Origin: Devosia epidermidihirudinis
GTDB lineage: Bacteria; Pseudomonadota; Alphaproteobacteria; Rhizobiales; Devosiaceae
Direction: 5' to 3'
NCBI RefSeq assembly: GCF_000971295.1
Contig: NZ_LANJ01000011.1
Coordinates: 248,001-312,000, forward strand
DNA: 64,000 nt
In this document: positions 8,053-16,581 of the stretch, piece by piece
Position numbering within the stretch: the stretch's first letter is position 1
How the letters are laid out: every line of letters begins with the position of its first letter
Notes under the pieces: generated by a model
Databases searched by the model: none
The model's input: the letters and a program-made list of their open reading frames with translations, nothing else
Told to the model about the DNA's origin: nothing
Position numbers and translations under genes: made by a program

Positions 8053-10161
8053 GTGCCGCGTCCCGATAGCCTTTCGCCGCTCTTCCGCTCGCTGCACTCC
8101 ATCAAGGGTGTCGGCGACAAGCTGGCTGCGCTGCTGACGCGGTTCTTCGGGGCACCCGATGGGCAGGGAGCGATTGCCCTCGATATCCTGATGCACATGC
8201 CCTCCGGCGTGGTGGATCGGCGGCGGCAAGTCGGCATTGCCGAGGCCTATCTCAATCAGATCGTGACGCTGAAACTGCATGTTGATCGGCATCAGCCGCC
8301 GCCACGCGGCAAGCTGCACATTCCCCATCGCGTCTTCGCGCATGATGACACTGGCGATGTGCAACTGGTGTTTTTCCGCGCCCAGGGCGGCTGGGTGGAA
8401 AAGGCACTACCGGTCGGCGAGGAGCGCTTCGTCTCCGGCAAGATAGACTTCTTCAATGGCGAGAAGCAGATCACCCATCCCGACTACATTGTCGAAGCCG
8501 ACAAGTTCGCCACCCTGCCGCTTGTCGAGCCGGTTTACCCACTGACGTCCGGCCTCAGCTCCAAGGCGCTCACCAAGCTGGTGCGCCAGGTGGTCGATGG
8601 TCTGCCCGATATCCCCGAATGGATCGCACCCGCTACAATGGCCGAACGCCAGTGGCCCACATTCGCCGATGCCATGCGCAGCGTTCACCTGCCGGTTTCA
8701 CCCGCCGAAGCCGAGCTCTGGGGCCCTGCTCGCATGCGCCTGGCGTATGACGAGTATTTCGCCGGCCAGCTCACCCTGCAACTCATTCGATCCACTATGG
8801 TTTCGTCGCGGGGAATCTCTCGCATTTTCACCGGTAAGGTGACAGATCGCGTTACCGCTTCGTTACCCTTTTCTCTCACAGAAGGTCAGCAAAAAGCCGT
8901 CGAGGAAATCCGCGCCGACCTCGCCTCCCCCGATCGTATGTCGCGCCTCTTGCAGGGTGATGTGGGCGCTGGAAAAACCGTTGTCGCCCTGATGGCAATG
9001 GCAGCCGTCGCCGAAAGCGGGGCACAATCCACCTTGATGGCGCCGACAGAACTCCTTGCCAGCCAGCACTTTAAGACCCTCAAGCCGCTCTGTGAGGCGG
9101 CAGGCCTCGGCTGCGAATTGCTCACCGGCAAAATGCCCGCCGCACAACGCCGCGCCATCCTCGCCGGCGTCGCGAGCGGCGCCACCGACATTCTTGTCGG
9201 CACCCACGCTGTGTTCCAGTCCGGCGTCGAGTTCCACAACCTCGGCCTTACCGTCGTCGACGAACAACACCGCTTCGGCGTGCATCAGCGTCTCGCCCTG
9301 TCCGAAAAGGGTCGCCACACCGACCTGCTGGTGATGACCGCGACGCCAATTCCCCGCACACTGGTGCTCACCCACTTTGGTGACATGGCCGTCAGCGTAT
9401 TGCGCGAAAAGCCACGCGGTCGCCAACCGATCGATACGGCAGTCCTTTCCATCGGCGACTACGGTCGTGTCATTGCCCGACTTCAGGCCCGCCTTGGCGA
9501 AGGTGCGCAAGCGTTCTGGGTCTGCCCATTGGTCGAAGAGAGCGAGCATCTCGACGTCGTCTCCGCCGAAGACCGCTTTGCGGAGCTGCAAAAGGTCTTC
9601 GGCGACAAGGTCGCGCTGGTGCATGGCCGCATGAGTGCCGCGGCCAAGCAGGAGGTCATGCAGCGCTTTGCCGCCAATGAACTCAAACTGCTGGTGGCCA
9701 CCACCGTCATCGAAGTGGGCGTCGACGTGCCCAATGCCTCTATCATGATCATCGAACACGCCGAGCGCTTTGGCCTCGCCCAGTTGCATCAGTTGCGTGG
9801 GCGCGTTGGTCGGGGGTCGCAGCGGTCGGCTTGTTTGCTGCTCTACAAGGACCCGCTGAGCGAAACCGCCCGGGCTCGCCTCGACACAATCAAATCCACC
9901 GAAGACGGCTTTGAAATCGCCGAACGCGATCTGGAGTTGCGTGGCCAGGGCGACGTGCTCGGCACCCGCCAATCCGGCATGCCCGGCTACCGCCTCGCGG
10001 TCCCCGACGTGCACCGCCATCTCATTGATTTCGCCCATGATGACGCCAAGGCGGCGCTGGCTGCAAACCCGGGCCTGAGCGGCCCCGACGGCGAGGCGCT
10101 GCAAACGCTGATGTATTTGTTCCGCAAGGACTTGGCGATCCCACTGATCCGCGCGGGGTAA
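8053..10161 (+). CDS. recG: ATP-dependent DNA helicase RecG
   Basis: A 702-residue protein. It has an N-terminal wedge/OB region (HbH segment HSIKGVGDKLAALL, then an OB fold), followed by superfamily 2 helicase motifs: GDVGAGKTVVALMAM (Walker A), DEQHRFGVHQR (motif II), TATPIPRTL (motif III) and QLRGRVGRG (motif VI). RecG remodels stalled replication forks and branch-migrates Holliday junctions. I chose the GTG at 8053, preceded by AAGGAG about ten bases upstream, because it gives the usual RecG N-terminus; the frame remains open upstream through the palindromic repeat. Confidence 0.97.
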   Translation: MPRPDSLSPLFRSLHSIKGVGDKLAALLTRFFGAPDGQGAIALDILMHMPSGVVDRRRQVGIAEAYLNQIVTLKLHVDRHQPPPRGKLHIPHRVFAHDDTGDVQLVFFRAQGGWVEKALPVGEERFVSGKIDFFNGEKQITHPDYIVEADKFATLPLVEPVYPLTSGLSSKALTKLVRQVVDGLPDIPEWIAPATMAERQWPTFADAMRSVHLPVSPAEAELWGPARMRLAYDEYFAGQLTLQLIRSTMVSSRGISRIFTGKVTDRVTASLPFSLTEGQQKAVEEIRADLASPDRMSRLLQGDVGAGKTVVALMAMAAVAESGAQSTLMAPTELLASQHFKTLKPLCEAAGLGCELLTGKMPAAQRRAILAGVASGATDILVGTHAVFQSGVEFHNLGLTVVDEQHRFGVHQRLALSEKGRHTDLLVMTATPIPRTLVLTHFGDMAVSVLREKPRGRQPIDTAVLSIGDYGRVIARLQARLGEGAQAFWVCPLVEESEHLDVVSAEDRFAELQKVFGDKVALVHGRMSAAAKQEVMQRFAANELKLLVATTVIEVGVDVPNASIMIIEHAERFGLAQLHQLRGRVGRGSQRSACLLLYKDPLSETARARLDTIKSTEDGFEIAERDLELRGQGDVLGTRQSGMPGYRLAVPDVHRHLIDFAHDDAKAALAANPGLSGPDGEALQTLMYLFRKDLAIPLIRAG

Positions 10162-10184
10162 CCCGCCGCACGTCCCTCCCCCAC

Positions 10185-10269
10185 CATCGTCATCACCCGG
10201 CTCGTCCGGGTGATCCACCTTCTCTCACAGCGCCTGAAGTGGATTGCCCGGACAAGCCGGGCAATGACG
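10185..10269. repeat. 85-bp palindromic repeat, copy 1 of 3
   Basis: The unit starts CATCGTCATCACCCGG and ends CCGGGCAATGACG. The two halves are imperfect inverted complements, and each half holds a smaller CCCGG...CCGGG hairpin. Copies 2 and 3 follow at 10345 and 10521 with the same 85-bp length. All lie between convergent recG and glmS. Confidence 0.85.
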
Positions 10270-10344
10270 GAGGGATAGCTTTGTGGAAAACAGAAGTGGC
10301 CGAGCGTCACCACTACGTCACCGACTACACTCCGCGCCCCCAAC

Positions 10345-10429
10345 CATCGTCATCACCCGGCTCGTCCAGGTGATCCACCTTCTCTCACAGCGCGTGGAAT
10401 GGATTTCCCGGACAAGCCGGGCAATGACG
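10345..10429. repeat. 85-bp palindromic repeat, copy 2 of 3
   Basis: Same unit as at 10185, in the same orientation, with only a few substitutions (for example CGTCCAGG in place of CGTCCGGG in the left hairpin). The intervening 75 bases show no gene. Confidence 0.85.
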
Positions 10430-10520
10430 ATTGGGGATGGCTTGATGCGCTTCAAGGGGCACGGCGATCACACCACGCGGGTTAAACGCCCGGCGCCCGT
10501 CGTCCCACCACACATCCCAC

Positions 10521-10605
10521 CATCGTCATCACCCGGCTCGTCCGGGTGATCCATCTCCTCTCACAGCGCGTGGAATGGATTGCCCGGACGAGCCGGGCAA
10601 TGACG
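10521..10605. repeat. 85-bp palindromic repeat, copy 3 of 3
   Basis: Same unit and orientation as the copies at 10185 and 10345, with only a few substitutions (for example CCATCTCC in place of CCACCTTC). The 479-base gap between recG and glmS is mostly these three copies; no additional gene is seen there. Confidence 0.85.
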
Positions 10606-10640
10606 ATTGGGGAGGGTTACGGGAGGCGCGTAAGACAGCC

Positions 10641-12467
10641 CTACTCCACCGTCACCGACTTCGCCAGATTGCGCGGCTGGTCAACGTCCGTGCCCATGAA
10701 CACCGCCGTATGATAGGCCAGCAACTGCACGGGGATACACGCCAAGATTGGCGCCACGAAGCTGTCCACGCGCGGCACGATGATCACATCAGAAATGCCG
10801 TGACCGGCCGTTTCGGCGCCTTCGGCGTCGGTGATCAGAATGATCTTGCCGCCACGCGCGGCGACTTCCTGCATATTGCTCAAAGTCTTGTCGACCAGCT
10901 CGTCGGATGGCGCCACCACGATGACCGGCATGTCCTCGTCCACCAGCGCGATGGGGCCGTGCTTGAGTTCACCGGCGGCATAGCCTTCAGCGTGGATGTA
11001 GCTGATTTCCTTGAGCTTGAGCGCGCCTTCCATGGCGATTGGGAACATCGGACCACGGCCGAGATAGAGCACGTCCTTGGCCTTGGAGAGTCGCTTGGCG
11101 ATGTCGATGATCTGGGACTCGGCAGCCAGCGCCTTGGCGACCGCTGCGGGCAAGGCCGTCAGCGCACGCACCAGCTCATTCTCACGCTCAGCACTCAGCA
11201 CGCCACGGGCACGGCCAGCAGCAATTGATAGGCCAGCAAGTGCCGTCAACTGCGCGGTCAACGCCTTGGTCGAGGCCACGCCGATTTCAGGCCCGCACAG
11301 GATCGGGAACACCACGTCCGACTCGCGGGCAATGGTGGATTCCTGCGTGTTGACCAGCGAGGCCACATGCTGGCCCTGCCCAGCGCAATAGCGCAAAGCG
11401 GCTAGCGTGTCGGCGGTTTCGCCGGACTGGGAGATGAACAGCGACAGCCCGCCTTTCTCCAAGGGTGGCTCGCGGTAGCGGAACTCGGACGCTACATCGA
11501 TATCGACAGGCAGTCGGGCATGGCGCTCGAACCAGTACTTGGCGACAGCACCAGCAAAATAGGCCGTGCCACAAGCGCTGATGGTCAGGCGCGTCAGGTC
11601 GGCAAAATCAAACGGCAAAGTTTCGCGCAGCGCCACCTTCTCTGCGCCCATATCCACATAGTGGCTGAGGGTATGCGAGATAGTTTCGGGTTGCTCGTAG
11701 ATTTCCTTGGCCATGAAATGGCGGTGGTTGCCCTTGTCCACCAGCAGCGCCGAGGTCTGCGAAATCTGCTGCTCGCGCTGCACGATAGCATCCTTGCCAT
11801 CGCGGATGGTGACGCCTGCGGGCGTGATCACCGCCCAGTCACCATCCTCCAGATAGGTCAGGCGTGAGGTGAATGGGGCGAGCGCCATGGCGTCGGAGCC
11901 CAGATACATTTCGGTATCGCCGTAGCCGATGGCCAGCGGCGCACCATGACGCGCGGCGATCAGCATCGCCTCTTGCCCTTTGAACAGGAAGGCCAAGGCA
12001 AAAGCGCCCTTAAGCTGCTTTAGCGTGCGGGCAACGGCCAATTCGGGATCGGCCCCATTGGCCAGTTCGCGGCTGACCCAGAGTGCGACGGACTCAGTGT
12101 CCGTCTGGGTCTTGGGCAGGTAGCCGTCCTTGGCAAGATCGGCCAGCAGATCGCGGAAGTTCTCGATAATGCCGTTGTGCACCACAGCAACGCGGTCAGT
12201 CGCGTGAGGGTGGGCGTTGGTTTCGGTCGGCGCGCCGTGGGTTGCCCAGCGGGTATGGCCAATGCCCACCTGCCCGCCAAGAGGCTCAAAAGCCAGCTTC
12301 TGCGCCAGATTACCCAGCTTGCCTTCAGCGCGGCGGCGGGAAATGTCGCCGCCTTCCAGCGTGGCGACACCAGCGCTGTCATAGCCGCGATATTCCAGGC
12401 GCTTAAGCGCATCTACAAGGCGCGAGGCGACGGGCGCATCGCCCACAATTCCGACAATGCCGCACAT
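10641..12467 (-). CDS. glmS: Glutamine--fructose-6-phosphate aminotransferase (isomerizing)
   Basis: A 608-residue protein with the catalytic Cys as residue 2 (MCGIVGIVG), the glutaminase motif LEYRGYDSAGVA, and two C-terminal SIS domains (ISACGTAYFAG, SQSGETADTLAAL) ending in KSVTVE, as in canonical GlmS. It makes glucosamine-6-phosphate for peptidoglycan and lipopolysaccharide. It lies six bases downstream of glmU on the same strand, so the two steps of UDP-GlcNAc synthesis are likely cotranscribed. No glmS ribozyme is visible or expected. Confidence 0.98.
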   Translation of the reverse strand: MCGIVGIVGDAPVASRLVDALKRLEYRGYDSAGVATLEGGDISRRRAEGKLGNLAQKLAFEPLGGQVGIGHTRWATHGAPTETNAHPHATDRVAVVHNGIIENFRDLLADLAKDGYLPKTQTDTESVALWVSRELANGADPELAVARTLKQLKGAFALAFLFKGQEAMLIAARHGAPLAIGYGDTEMYLGSDAMALAPFTSRLTYLEDGDWAVITPAGVTIRDGKDAIVQREQQISQTSALLVDKGNHRHFMAKEIYEQPETISHTLSHYVDMGAEKVALRETLPFDFADLTRLTISACGTAYFAGAVAKYWFERHARLPVDIDVASEFRYREPPLEKGGLSLFISQSGETADTLAALRYCAGQGQHVASLVNTQESTIARESDVVFPILCGPEIGVASTKALTAQLTALAGLSIAAGRARGVLSAERENELVRALTALPAAVAKALAAESQIIDIAKRLSKAKDVLYLGRGPMFPIAMEGALKLKEISYIHAEGYAAGELKHGPIALVDEDMPVIVVAPSDELVDKTLSNMQEVAARGGKIILITDAEGAETAGHGISDVIIVPRVDSFVAPILACIPVQLLAYHTAVFMGTDVDQPRNLAKSVTVE

Positions 12468-12473
12468 CTGCGC

Positions 12474-13826
12474 TTATCCCTTTTTGGCTTGCTTCTTGGC
12501 CGCCGCCTTGGCGAATATTTCCTTGGCGCGTCCGGGTTTGTTTGTCTGGCGGCTTCGTCCGAGCGCGAGCGCGTCGGCTTCGACGTCTTCAGTGATGACG
12601 CTGCCGCTCGCCACAAGAGCCCCCGCGCCAACATTGACCGGGGCAACCAGCGACGAATTGGAGCCAATGAAGGCATCGTCGCCGATAATGGTCTTGTGCT
12701 TGTTGTAGCCGTCATAGTTCACGGTGATGACACCGGCGCCGATATTGACGTTATCGCCAACGCTCGCGTCGCCGATATAGCTCAGATGGCTGACCTTGGC
12801 GCCCTTGCCGATATCGGCCTTTTTGATCTCGACAAAATTGCCCACCTTGGCGCCCTCGCCCAGATTGGCCTCCGGCCGCAGCCGCGCGAATGGGCCGACC
12901 GATGCATTGCGGCCGACATGAGCGCCTTCAAGGTGGCTGAAAGCATGGATCACCGCGCCCTCTTCGATCACCACACCGGGCCCGAAGACCACGTTGGGCT
13001 CGATCGTCACGTCGCGGGCAATTTCGGTGTCATATGAAAACCAGACGCTGCTCGGGTCCTTGAGCGTCACGCCAGCCTTCATGAAGTCGTCGCGGCGGAC
13101 CTCCTGAAACAGGGCCTCGGCACGCGCCAGCTGGCTGCGATCATTGACGCCCATGACGTCATTTTCAGGCGCAATTCCGAAGCCGACCTTCTTCCCGGCA
13201 GCGTTGGCCAGCCCAACCAGATCCGTCAGGTAAAACTCGCCCTGGGAATTATTGGTCTCAACCTTGTCGATCAGGTCCCGGAACACTTCGGCGCGGAAGG
13301 CCAGAATGCAGGCATTGCAGAGGCCGATCAGGCGCTCTTCATCGGAGGCGTCCTTATGTTCGCGGATCGCCAGCAGAGTTTCGCCGTCGGTGATGAAACG
13401 GCCATATCCGGTCGGATCTTTGGGTTCAAAGCCCAGAATCGCGACGTCGAGGCCGTCTTCGAGGCGGTCCAGCACCACGCGGAAGTTGTCGCCGCGCAGC
13501 AAAGGGTGATCGCCGTAGACAACGGCGACATAGCCAGTCGCGTCCTCAAACAGGGCCCGCGCCATCGAAGCGGCATGAGCCGTGCCCTTGGCCACAGTCT
13601 GCTCGAAATGCACCACGTCAGGCTGCAAACTGCTGACAGTCTTGCGAATTTTGTCATGCGAAGGGCCGGTCACCAGGGCAATGCGGGTAGAGCCCGCATC
13701 GCGTGCGGCCTGGGCGACGTGACCAATAATCGGCAACCCACCGACCTGATGCAACACCTTGGGAGTTGCTGACTTCATCCGCGTACCTTCGCCCGCGGCA
13801 AGGATGATCGACAGCAGTTCAGTCAT
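12474..13826 (-). CDS. glmU: Bifunctional N-acetylglucosamine-1-phosphate uridyltransferase / glucosamine-1-phosphate acetyltransferase
   Basis: A 450-residue protein. The N-terminal nucleotidyltransferase has LAAGEGTRMKS (residues 10-20) and VYGDHPLL. A left-handed beta-helix of hexapeptide repeats occupies the C-terminal half (IGKGAKVSHLSYIGDASVG, TVNYDGYNKH with the catalytic His region). It converts glucosamine-1-phosphate to UDP-GlcNAc. First gene of a glmU-glmS pair; the promoter should lie in the short divergent gap before 13873. The C-terminus is Lys/Ala-rich. Confidence 0.98.
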   Translation of the reverse strand: MTELLSIILAAGEGTRMKSATPKVLHQVGGLPIIGHVAQAARDAGSTRIALVTGPSHDKIRKTVSSLQPDVVHFEQTVAKGTAHAASMARALFEDATGYVAVVYGDHPLLRGDNFRVVLDRLEDGLDVAILGFEPKDPTGYGRFITDGETLLAIREHKDASDEERLIGLCNACILAFRAEVFRDLIDKVETNNSQGEFYLTDLVGLANAAGKKVGFGIAPENDVMGVNDRSQLARAEALFQEVRRDDFMKAGVTLKDPSSVWFSYDTEIARDVTIEPNVVFGPGVVIEEGAVIHAFSHLEGAHVGRNASVGPFARLRPEANLGEGAKVGNFVEIKKADIGKGAKVSHLSYIGDASVGDNVNIGAGVITVNYDGYNKHKTIIGDDAFIGSNSSLVAPVNVGAGALVASGSVITEDVEADALALGRSRQTNKPGRAKEIFAKAAAKKQAKKG

Positions 13827-13872
13827 GGGTCACTCCAGGATGCAGTCTAATAGTGCGCTTTTTTGCAGAATT

Positions 13873-14751
13873 ATGGCACGCAACAATTGGCGAACAGATA
13901 ATGACGGCGACAATGTTAATGTCTGCGCAGGCCTTGATTCGTCTGCGCTTTGGGGATTTGCCTTGGCTAGAGCATCCGAACAGTTCCGGCAATCTGATGT
14001 CACCTTCTGGGGTATGGCCGCGCTCTGTGTTGGCGCCATCGCCGTGATGGGTGCAAATGTGTCCGCCATGATACCCCAAAGCATCCTTGCGGGGCTTCAC
14101 AAAACGCGGCTCGACGGCGCCACACTTGACCAGTTGCGGGTGCAGGTTTCTGCCCTGCGCGAGGAGACTAGCCGCCTGCAGCGCGAGAACAGCATTTTGG
14201 CTACGCGCTTCGAGCTGGACGAGCAGAATGGCAATGCCGTGACCCAGCGCGTCGGCGCGCTAGAGGTCAGCATGCCGCGACTCATTGAGGCGCTCCCGTT
14301 CAATGCCGAGGTGGATCGCTCCGCGTTCACCTCTTCCATCGGCGAAGGCCAATCGCTCATTTATGACACCGAGGGCGGTTCGGTCCGGATTCGCCAACAG
14401 CCCTTGGCTGCAGCAAAGCCTGCGGTCAGTGGCGCGCAGCCCCTGCCCTCCGAAATCTCCCAGACGGCGGCAACACCAACCGCCGAGTCACCCAGCTTCG
14501 GCATCGCCGTGGGACCCAGTGTAACGCCCTCCCTGGCCGGAAAGGCGTGGGAAGACCTCTCGATAAAGCTCGGGCCACTGCTGTTCGGACTTTCTCCCCT
14601 GTTGTTTGATGAGACCGCCACCGGCAACAAACGCATCGTCGTCGGCCCGATAACCCGCCTGTCTGAGGCCACTTCGCTGTGCCAGCGGCTCGAGCACGTG
14701 TCGATTGCATGCCTGCCAATGCCATATACTGGTTCACCGCTGGCGAATTAA
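13873..14751 (+). CDS. Membrane-anchored coiled-coil protein with SPOR-like C-terminus
   Basis: About 292 residues from the ATG at 13873. A cytoplasmic N-terminus is followed by one membrane segment (about residues 45-66, FWGMAALCVGAIAVMG). A predicted coiled coil (LRVQVSALREETSRLQREN) and a Pro/Ala-rich stretch come next. The last 40 residues (RIVVGPITRLSEATSLCQRL) resemble a SPOR peptidoglycan-binding repeat. No Shine-Dalgarno precedes the ATG. A TTG about 90 bases downstream (LARASEQFR) has GGGGA upstream and may be the true start. Envelope function is inferred; no specific family is recognised. Confidence 0.7.
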   Translation: MARNNWRTDNDGDNVNVCAGLDSSALWGFALARASEQFRQSDVTFWGMAALCVGAIAVMGANVSAMIPQSILAGLHKTRLDGATLDQLRVQVSALREETSRLQRENSILATRFELDEQNGNAVTQRVGALEVSMPRLIEALPFNAEVDRSAFTSSIGEGQSLIYDTEGGSVRIRQQPLAAAKPAVSGAQPLPSEISQTAATPTAESPSFGIAVGPSVTPSLAGKAWEDLSIKLGPLLFGLSPLLFDETATGNKRIVVGPITRLSEATSLCQRLEHVSIACLPMPYTGSPLAN

Positions 14752-14763
14752 GGCGAAACCCGG

Positions 14764-14791
14764 TTGACAGCGAAGGCTGCGTGGCTATGTT
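14764..14791 (+). promoter_or_regulatory. Sigma-70-type promoter of tRNA-Lys
   Basis: TTGACA at 14764-14769, a 16-base spacer, then TATGTT at 14786-14791. The predicted start is about 27 bases ahead of the tRNA, which fits a stable-RNA promoter. Confidence 0.65.
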
Positions 14792-14824
14792 CCGCCGCGA
14801 CGCCAACAGCGTCCGCCTTGGTGC

Positions 14825-14899
14825 GTGCCGGTAGCTCAGTGGTAGAGCATTCGACTTTTAATCGAATGGTCGAGGGTTCGACCCCCTCCCGGCATACCA
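14825..14899 (+). tRNA. tRNA-Lys (anticodon TTT), CCA encoded
   Basis: A 75-nt cloverleaf. The acceptor GTGCCGG pairs with CCGGCAT (one G-T pair), then discriminator A and encoded CCA. The D arm is GCTC/GAGC with a short loop. The anticodon arm TTCGA-CTTTTAA-TCGAA gives TTT. The T arm is GAGGG-TTCGACC-CCCTC. Confidence 0.97.
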
Positions 14900-15032
14900 T
14901 CCCCTTCTCCCACGATCATTGACTTGAATGACCAGGAAGAGCGCGCCCCGCGTGGCTGTGCCTCTGGTGTAATGCGAATCCGCTCTGGCAGCCTACAACG
15001 CTCTATGTTGTTGTCGCCGCTGGAGAAAATGC

Positions 15033-15275
15033 ATGATTAGAGCGACTTTTGCAGCAGCGTTGCTCATCGCTGCCGCCTTGTTGCTGAGCTGTGCGGCCGC
15101 CCAAAAGAACGGGTGCAATATCAAAGGGAACATCAACACAAGGGGCGAACGAATCTACCACGTGCCGGGACAGCGGTATTACAACGACACCAAGATCAGC
15201 GCATCACATGGCGAACGCTGGTTCTGCACCGAAGCAGAAGCGCGGGCCGCAGGCTGGCGGCGGTCAAAGGTCTAG
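15033..15275 (+). CDS. Small secreted (possible lipoprotein) sunset-domain protein
   Basis: An 80-residue protein. A hydrophobic N-terminus ends in LLLSC, a plausible lipobox with Cys at residue 20. It is followed by CNIKGNI, IYHVPG, YYNDT and GERWFCTEAEARAAGWR, the pattern of the sunset domain seen at the C-terminus of secreted nucleases and of small proteins sometimes annotated as ExoI-like. Function is unknown. It ends 38 bases before the convergent ammonia-lyase-like cluster. Confidence 0.75.
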   Translation: MIRATFAAALLIAAALLLSCAAAQKNGCNIKGNINTRGERIYHVPGQRYYNDTKISASHGERWFCTEAEARAAGWRRSKV

Positions 15276-15313
15276 TCCCCGGGCGACCGCCCGCCAAGCT
15301 AGCCGCAGCTGGC

Positions 15314-15646
15314 CTACAGGGGAGTCGCGAAGGCGACGACCGAGTGGCTCTCACAGAGATCGCTGGTGAGGCTGTCGACAGCGTCCGCGAGATCGGCCTC
15401 TTCGGCCTGCCTGACGCCCGTGGCGAGCAGGAACAGGGCCGAAAGGCGGCTATAGAGGTTTAGGCTGGCAATCGCCTTGCGCGCGGCGCCATAGCTGAAC
15501 TCCACGTGATCCTCCTGACCACCCTTGGTCGGGATTGAGTCGACGCTGGCCGGTTGGGCATTCTCGTGAATCTGCTGCGCAGTATCGAGCGCGGACAGAT
15601 AGAGCGCCTCCTGCCCGGTGGCACGCCGGCGGATCATCTCCATCAA
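15314..15646 (-). CDS. HAL/PAL-like fragment: C-terminal domain (QEDHV part), separate ORF
   Basis: About 110 residues with PASVDSIPT (32-40) and GGQEDHVEF (42-50), diagnostic of the C-terminal region of histidine/phenylalanine ammonia-lyases. QEDH carries the active-site Glu of the family (Glu414 in Pseudomonas HutH, from memory). It is the natural continuation of the upstream 309-residue ORF but in the -1 frame. The junction reads TTTTGATGG, so TGA ends the first and ATG (or the overlapping TTG at 15646) opens this one. It could be a coupled separate subunit, a product of -1 slippage on TTTT, or a one-base deletion or sequencing error. Confidence 0.7.
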   Translation of the reverse strand: MMEMIRRRATGQEALYLSALDTAQQIHENAQPASVDSIPTKGGQEDHVEFSYGAARKAIASLNLYSRLSALFLLATGVRQAEEADLADAVDSLTSDLCESHSVVAFATPL

Positions 15647-16572
15647 AAGGCTGCCTTGTCGGACAACAGGATTGCCAGCAGGTCGAGGTCATAGCCCACC
15701 TGCGTGTTACTGCAGTTGCAGCCCATGGCAACATCATAGGTATTGCCGTTGCTGAACAGCAGAGGATTGTCGCAGGTAATGTTGGTCTCGAACCCGATGG
15801 TCCGCTTGATCTTGGCGAAAACAGCAGCCACCGACCCGTTGAAGCGTAGCAGTTCCTCCGCGTCGGGAAATGCGGCCAGCTGTGCAGTTTCGATAGGCTC
15901 CAGATAGGACAGAAGATTTCCGGCGCCGTTGATGCAGAGCGCGGCGGCGGCCTGCGTCATGGTCGAGCCGTTCATGATGGCCAGCACTTCCTTGCACTCC
16001 AGCGTAAACCGGGGCTCCAGCCCAGCCAGCGTCAGCGCCTCCCGCGCAGCGATGAGCTTCCCCTGATAGAAGACGCGCGCGCCCTCCATGCCACTCGCCA
16101 CCATGGCGCAATGTGCCATGGGCCCCAGATCGCTGAGCCCAGTGGAGCCGAGTTCCCGGATGGCGGGAGAAATGCCGGCATTGAAGATGTCGAGAAGCCG
16201 ACGGACCAAGGCGGGTCGGACCCCGGAATACCCACGACTCAAGACGTTGGCTCGGATCAGCAGCGCCGTTCGGGTAATCACCGGATTGATGAAATGCCCC
16301 ATACCAACCGCATGCGGATAGGGAATGGTGCTGTTCCAGGCGATATGTTCGCTGGGCGAGAGAACCGTGTCCTTGAGATTGCCCAGCGCGGTGTTGACGC
16401 CGTAGACGACCGGCGCCTCGTCGCCAAGCCAGGCCTCCACCTGTCGACGGCTGGCGTGGCAGGCGGCAGCAGCGGTCTCGTCGAGACCAACTTGCGCGCT
16501 GTTTGTCGCTATTGCGTCGGCGATCTGCTGCACGGTGAGATCATGACCGGTGATGGAAAAATCGTTGTGCAT
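15643..16572 (-). CDS. HAL/PAL-like protein, N-terminal MIO-domain part with degenerate MIO triad
   Basis: A 309-residue protein of the aromatic amino acid lyase family. It shows VYGVNTALG (Tyr57, the YGxNTGFG motif), PHAVGMG (His87), GSTGLSDLGPMAH (142-154) in place of GSVGASGDLAPLAH, CKEVLAIMNGST with Asn201, and FETNITCDNPLLF (Glu262) matching ExNSxTDNPL. The Ala-Ser-Gly that forms the MIO cofactor is Leu-Ser-Asp at 146-148, with one residue deleted. About 90 residues of the normal enzyme, including the QDxYSxR motif, are missing; that motif lies in the next gene. It ends abruptly in LLAILLSDKAAF and continues in the -1 frame. Confidence 0.8.
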   Translation of the reverse strand: MHNDFSITGHDLTVQQIADAIATNSAQVGLDETAAAACHASRRQVEAWLGDEAPVVYGVNTALGNLKDTVLSPSEHIAWNSTIPYPHAVGMGHFINPVITRTALLIRANVLSRGYSGVRPALVRRLLDIFNAGISPAIRELGSTGLSDLGPMAHCAMVASGMEGARVFYQGKLIAAREALTLAGLEPRFTLECKEVLAIMNGSTMTQAAAALCINGAGNLLSYLEPIETAQLAAFPDAEELLRFNGSVAAVFAKIKRTIGFETNITCDNPLLFSNGNTYDVAMGCNCSNTQVGYDLDLLAILLSDKAAF

Positions 16573-16581
16573 GTCTGATCC

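Noticed and set aside
10185..10605. CRISPR array
   Set aside because: Three units exist, but they are 85-bp palindromes with irregular spacing, unlike direct repeats and unique spacers.
12468..12473. glmS ribozyme
   Set aside because: The glmU-glmS gap is six bases, leaving no space, and the ribozyme is a Gram-positive feature.
15643..16572. The lyase-like N-part as a plain pseudogene
   Set aside because: The flanking family motifs are conserved, the partner gene holds exactly the missing motifs and no other stop interrupts it; decay would not be so ordered. A point error at 15643 remains possible.
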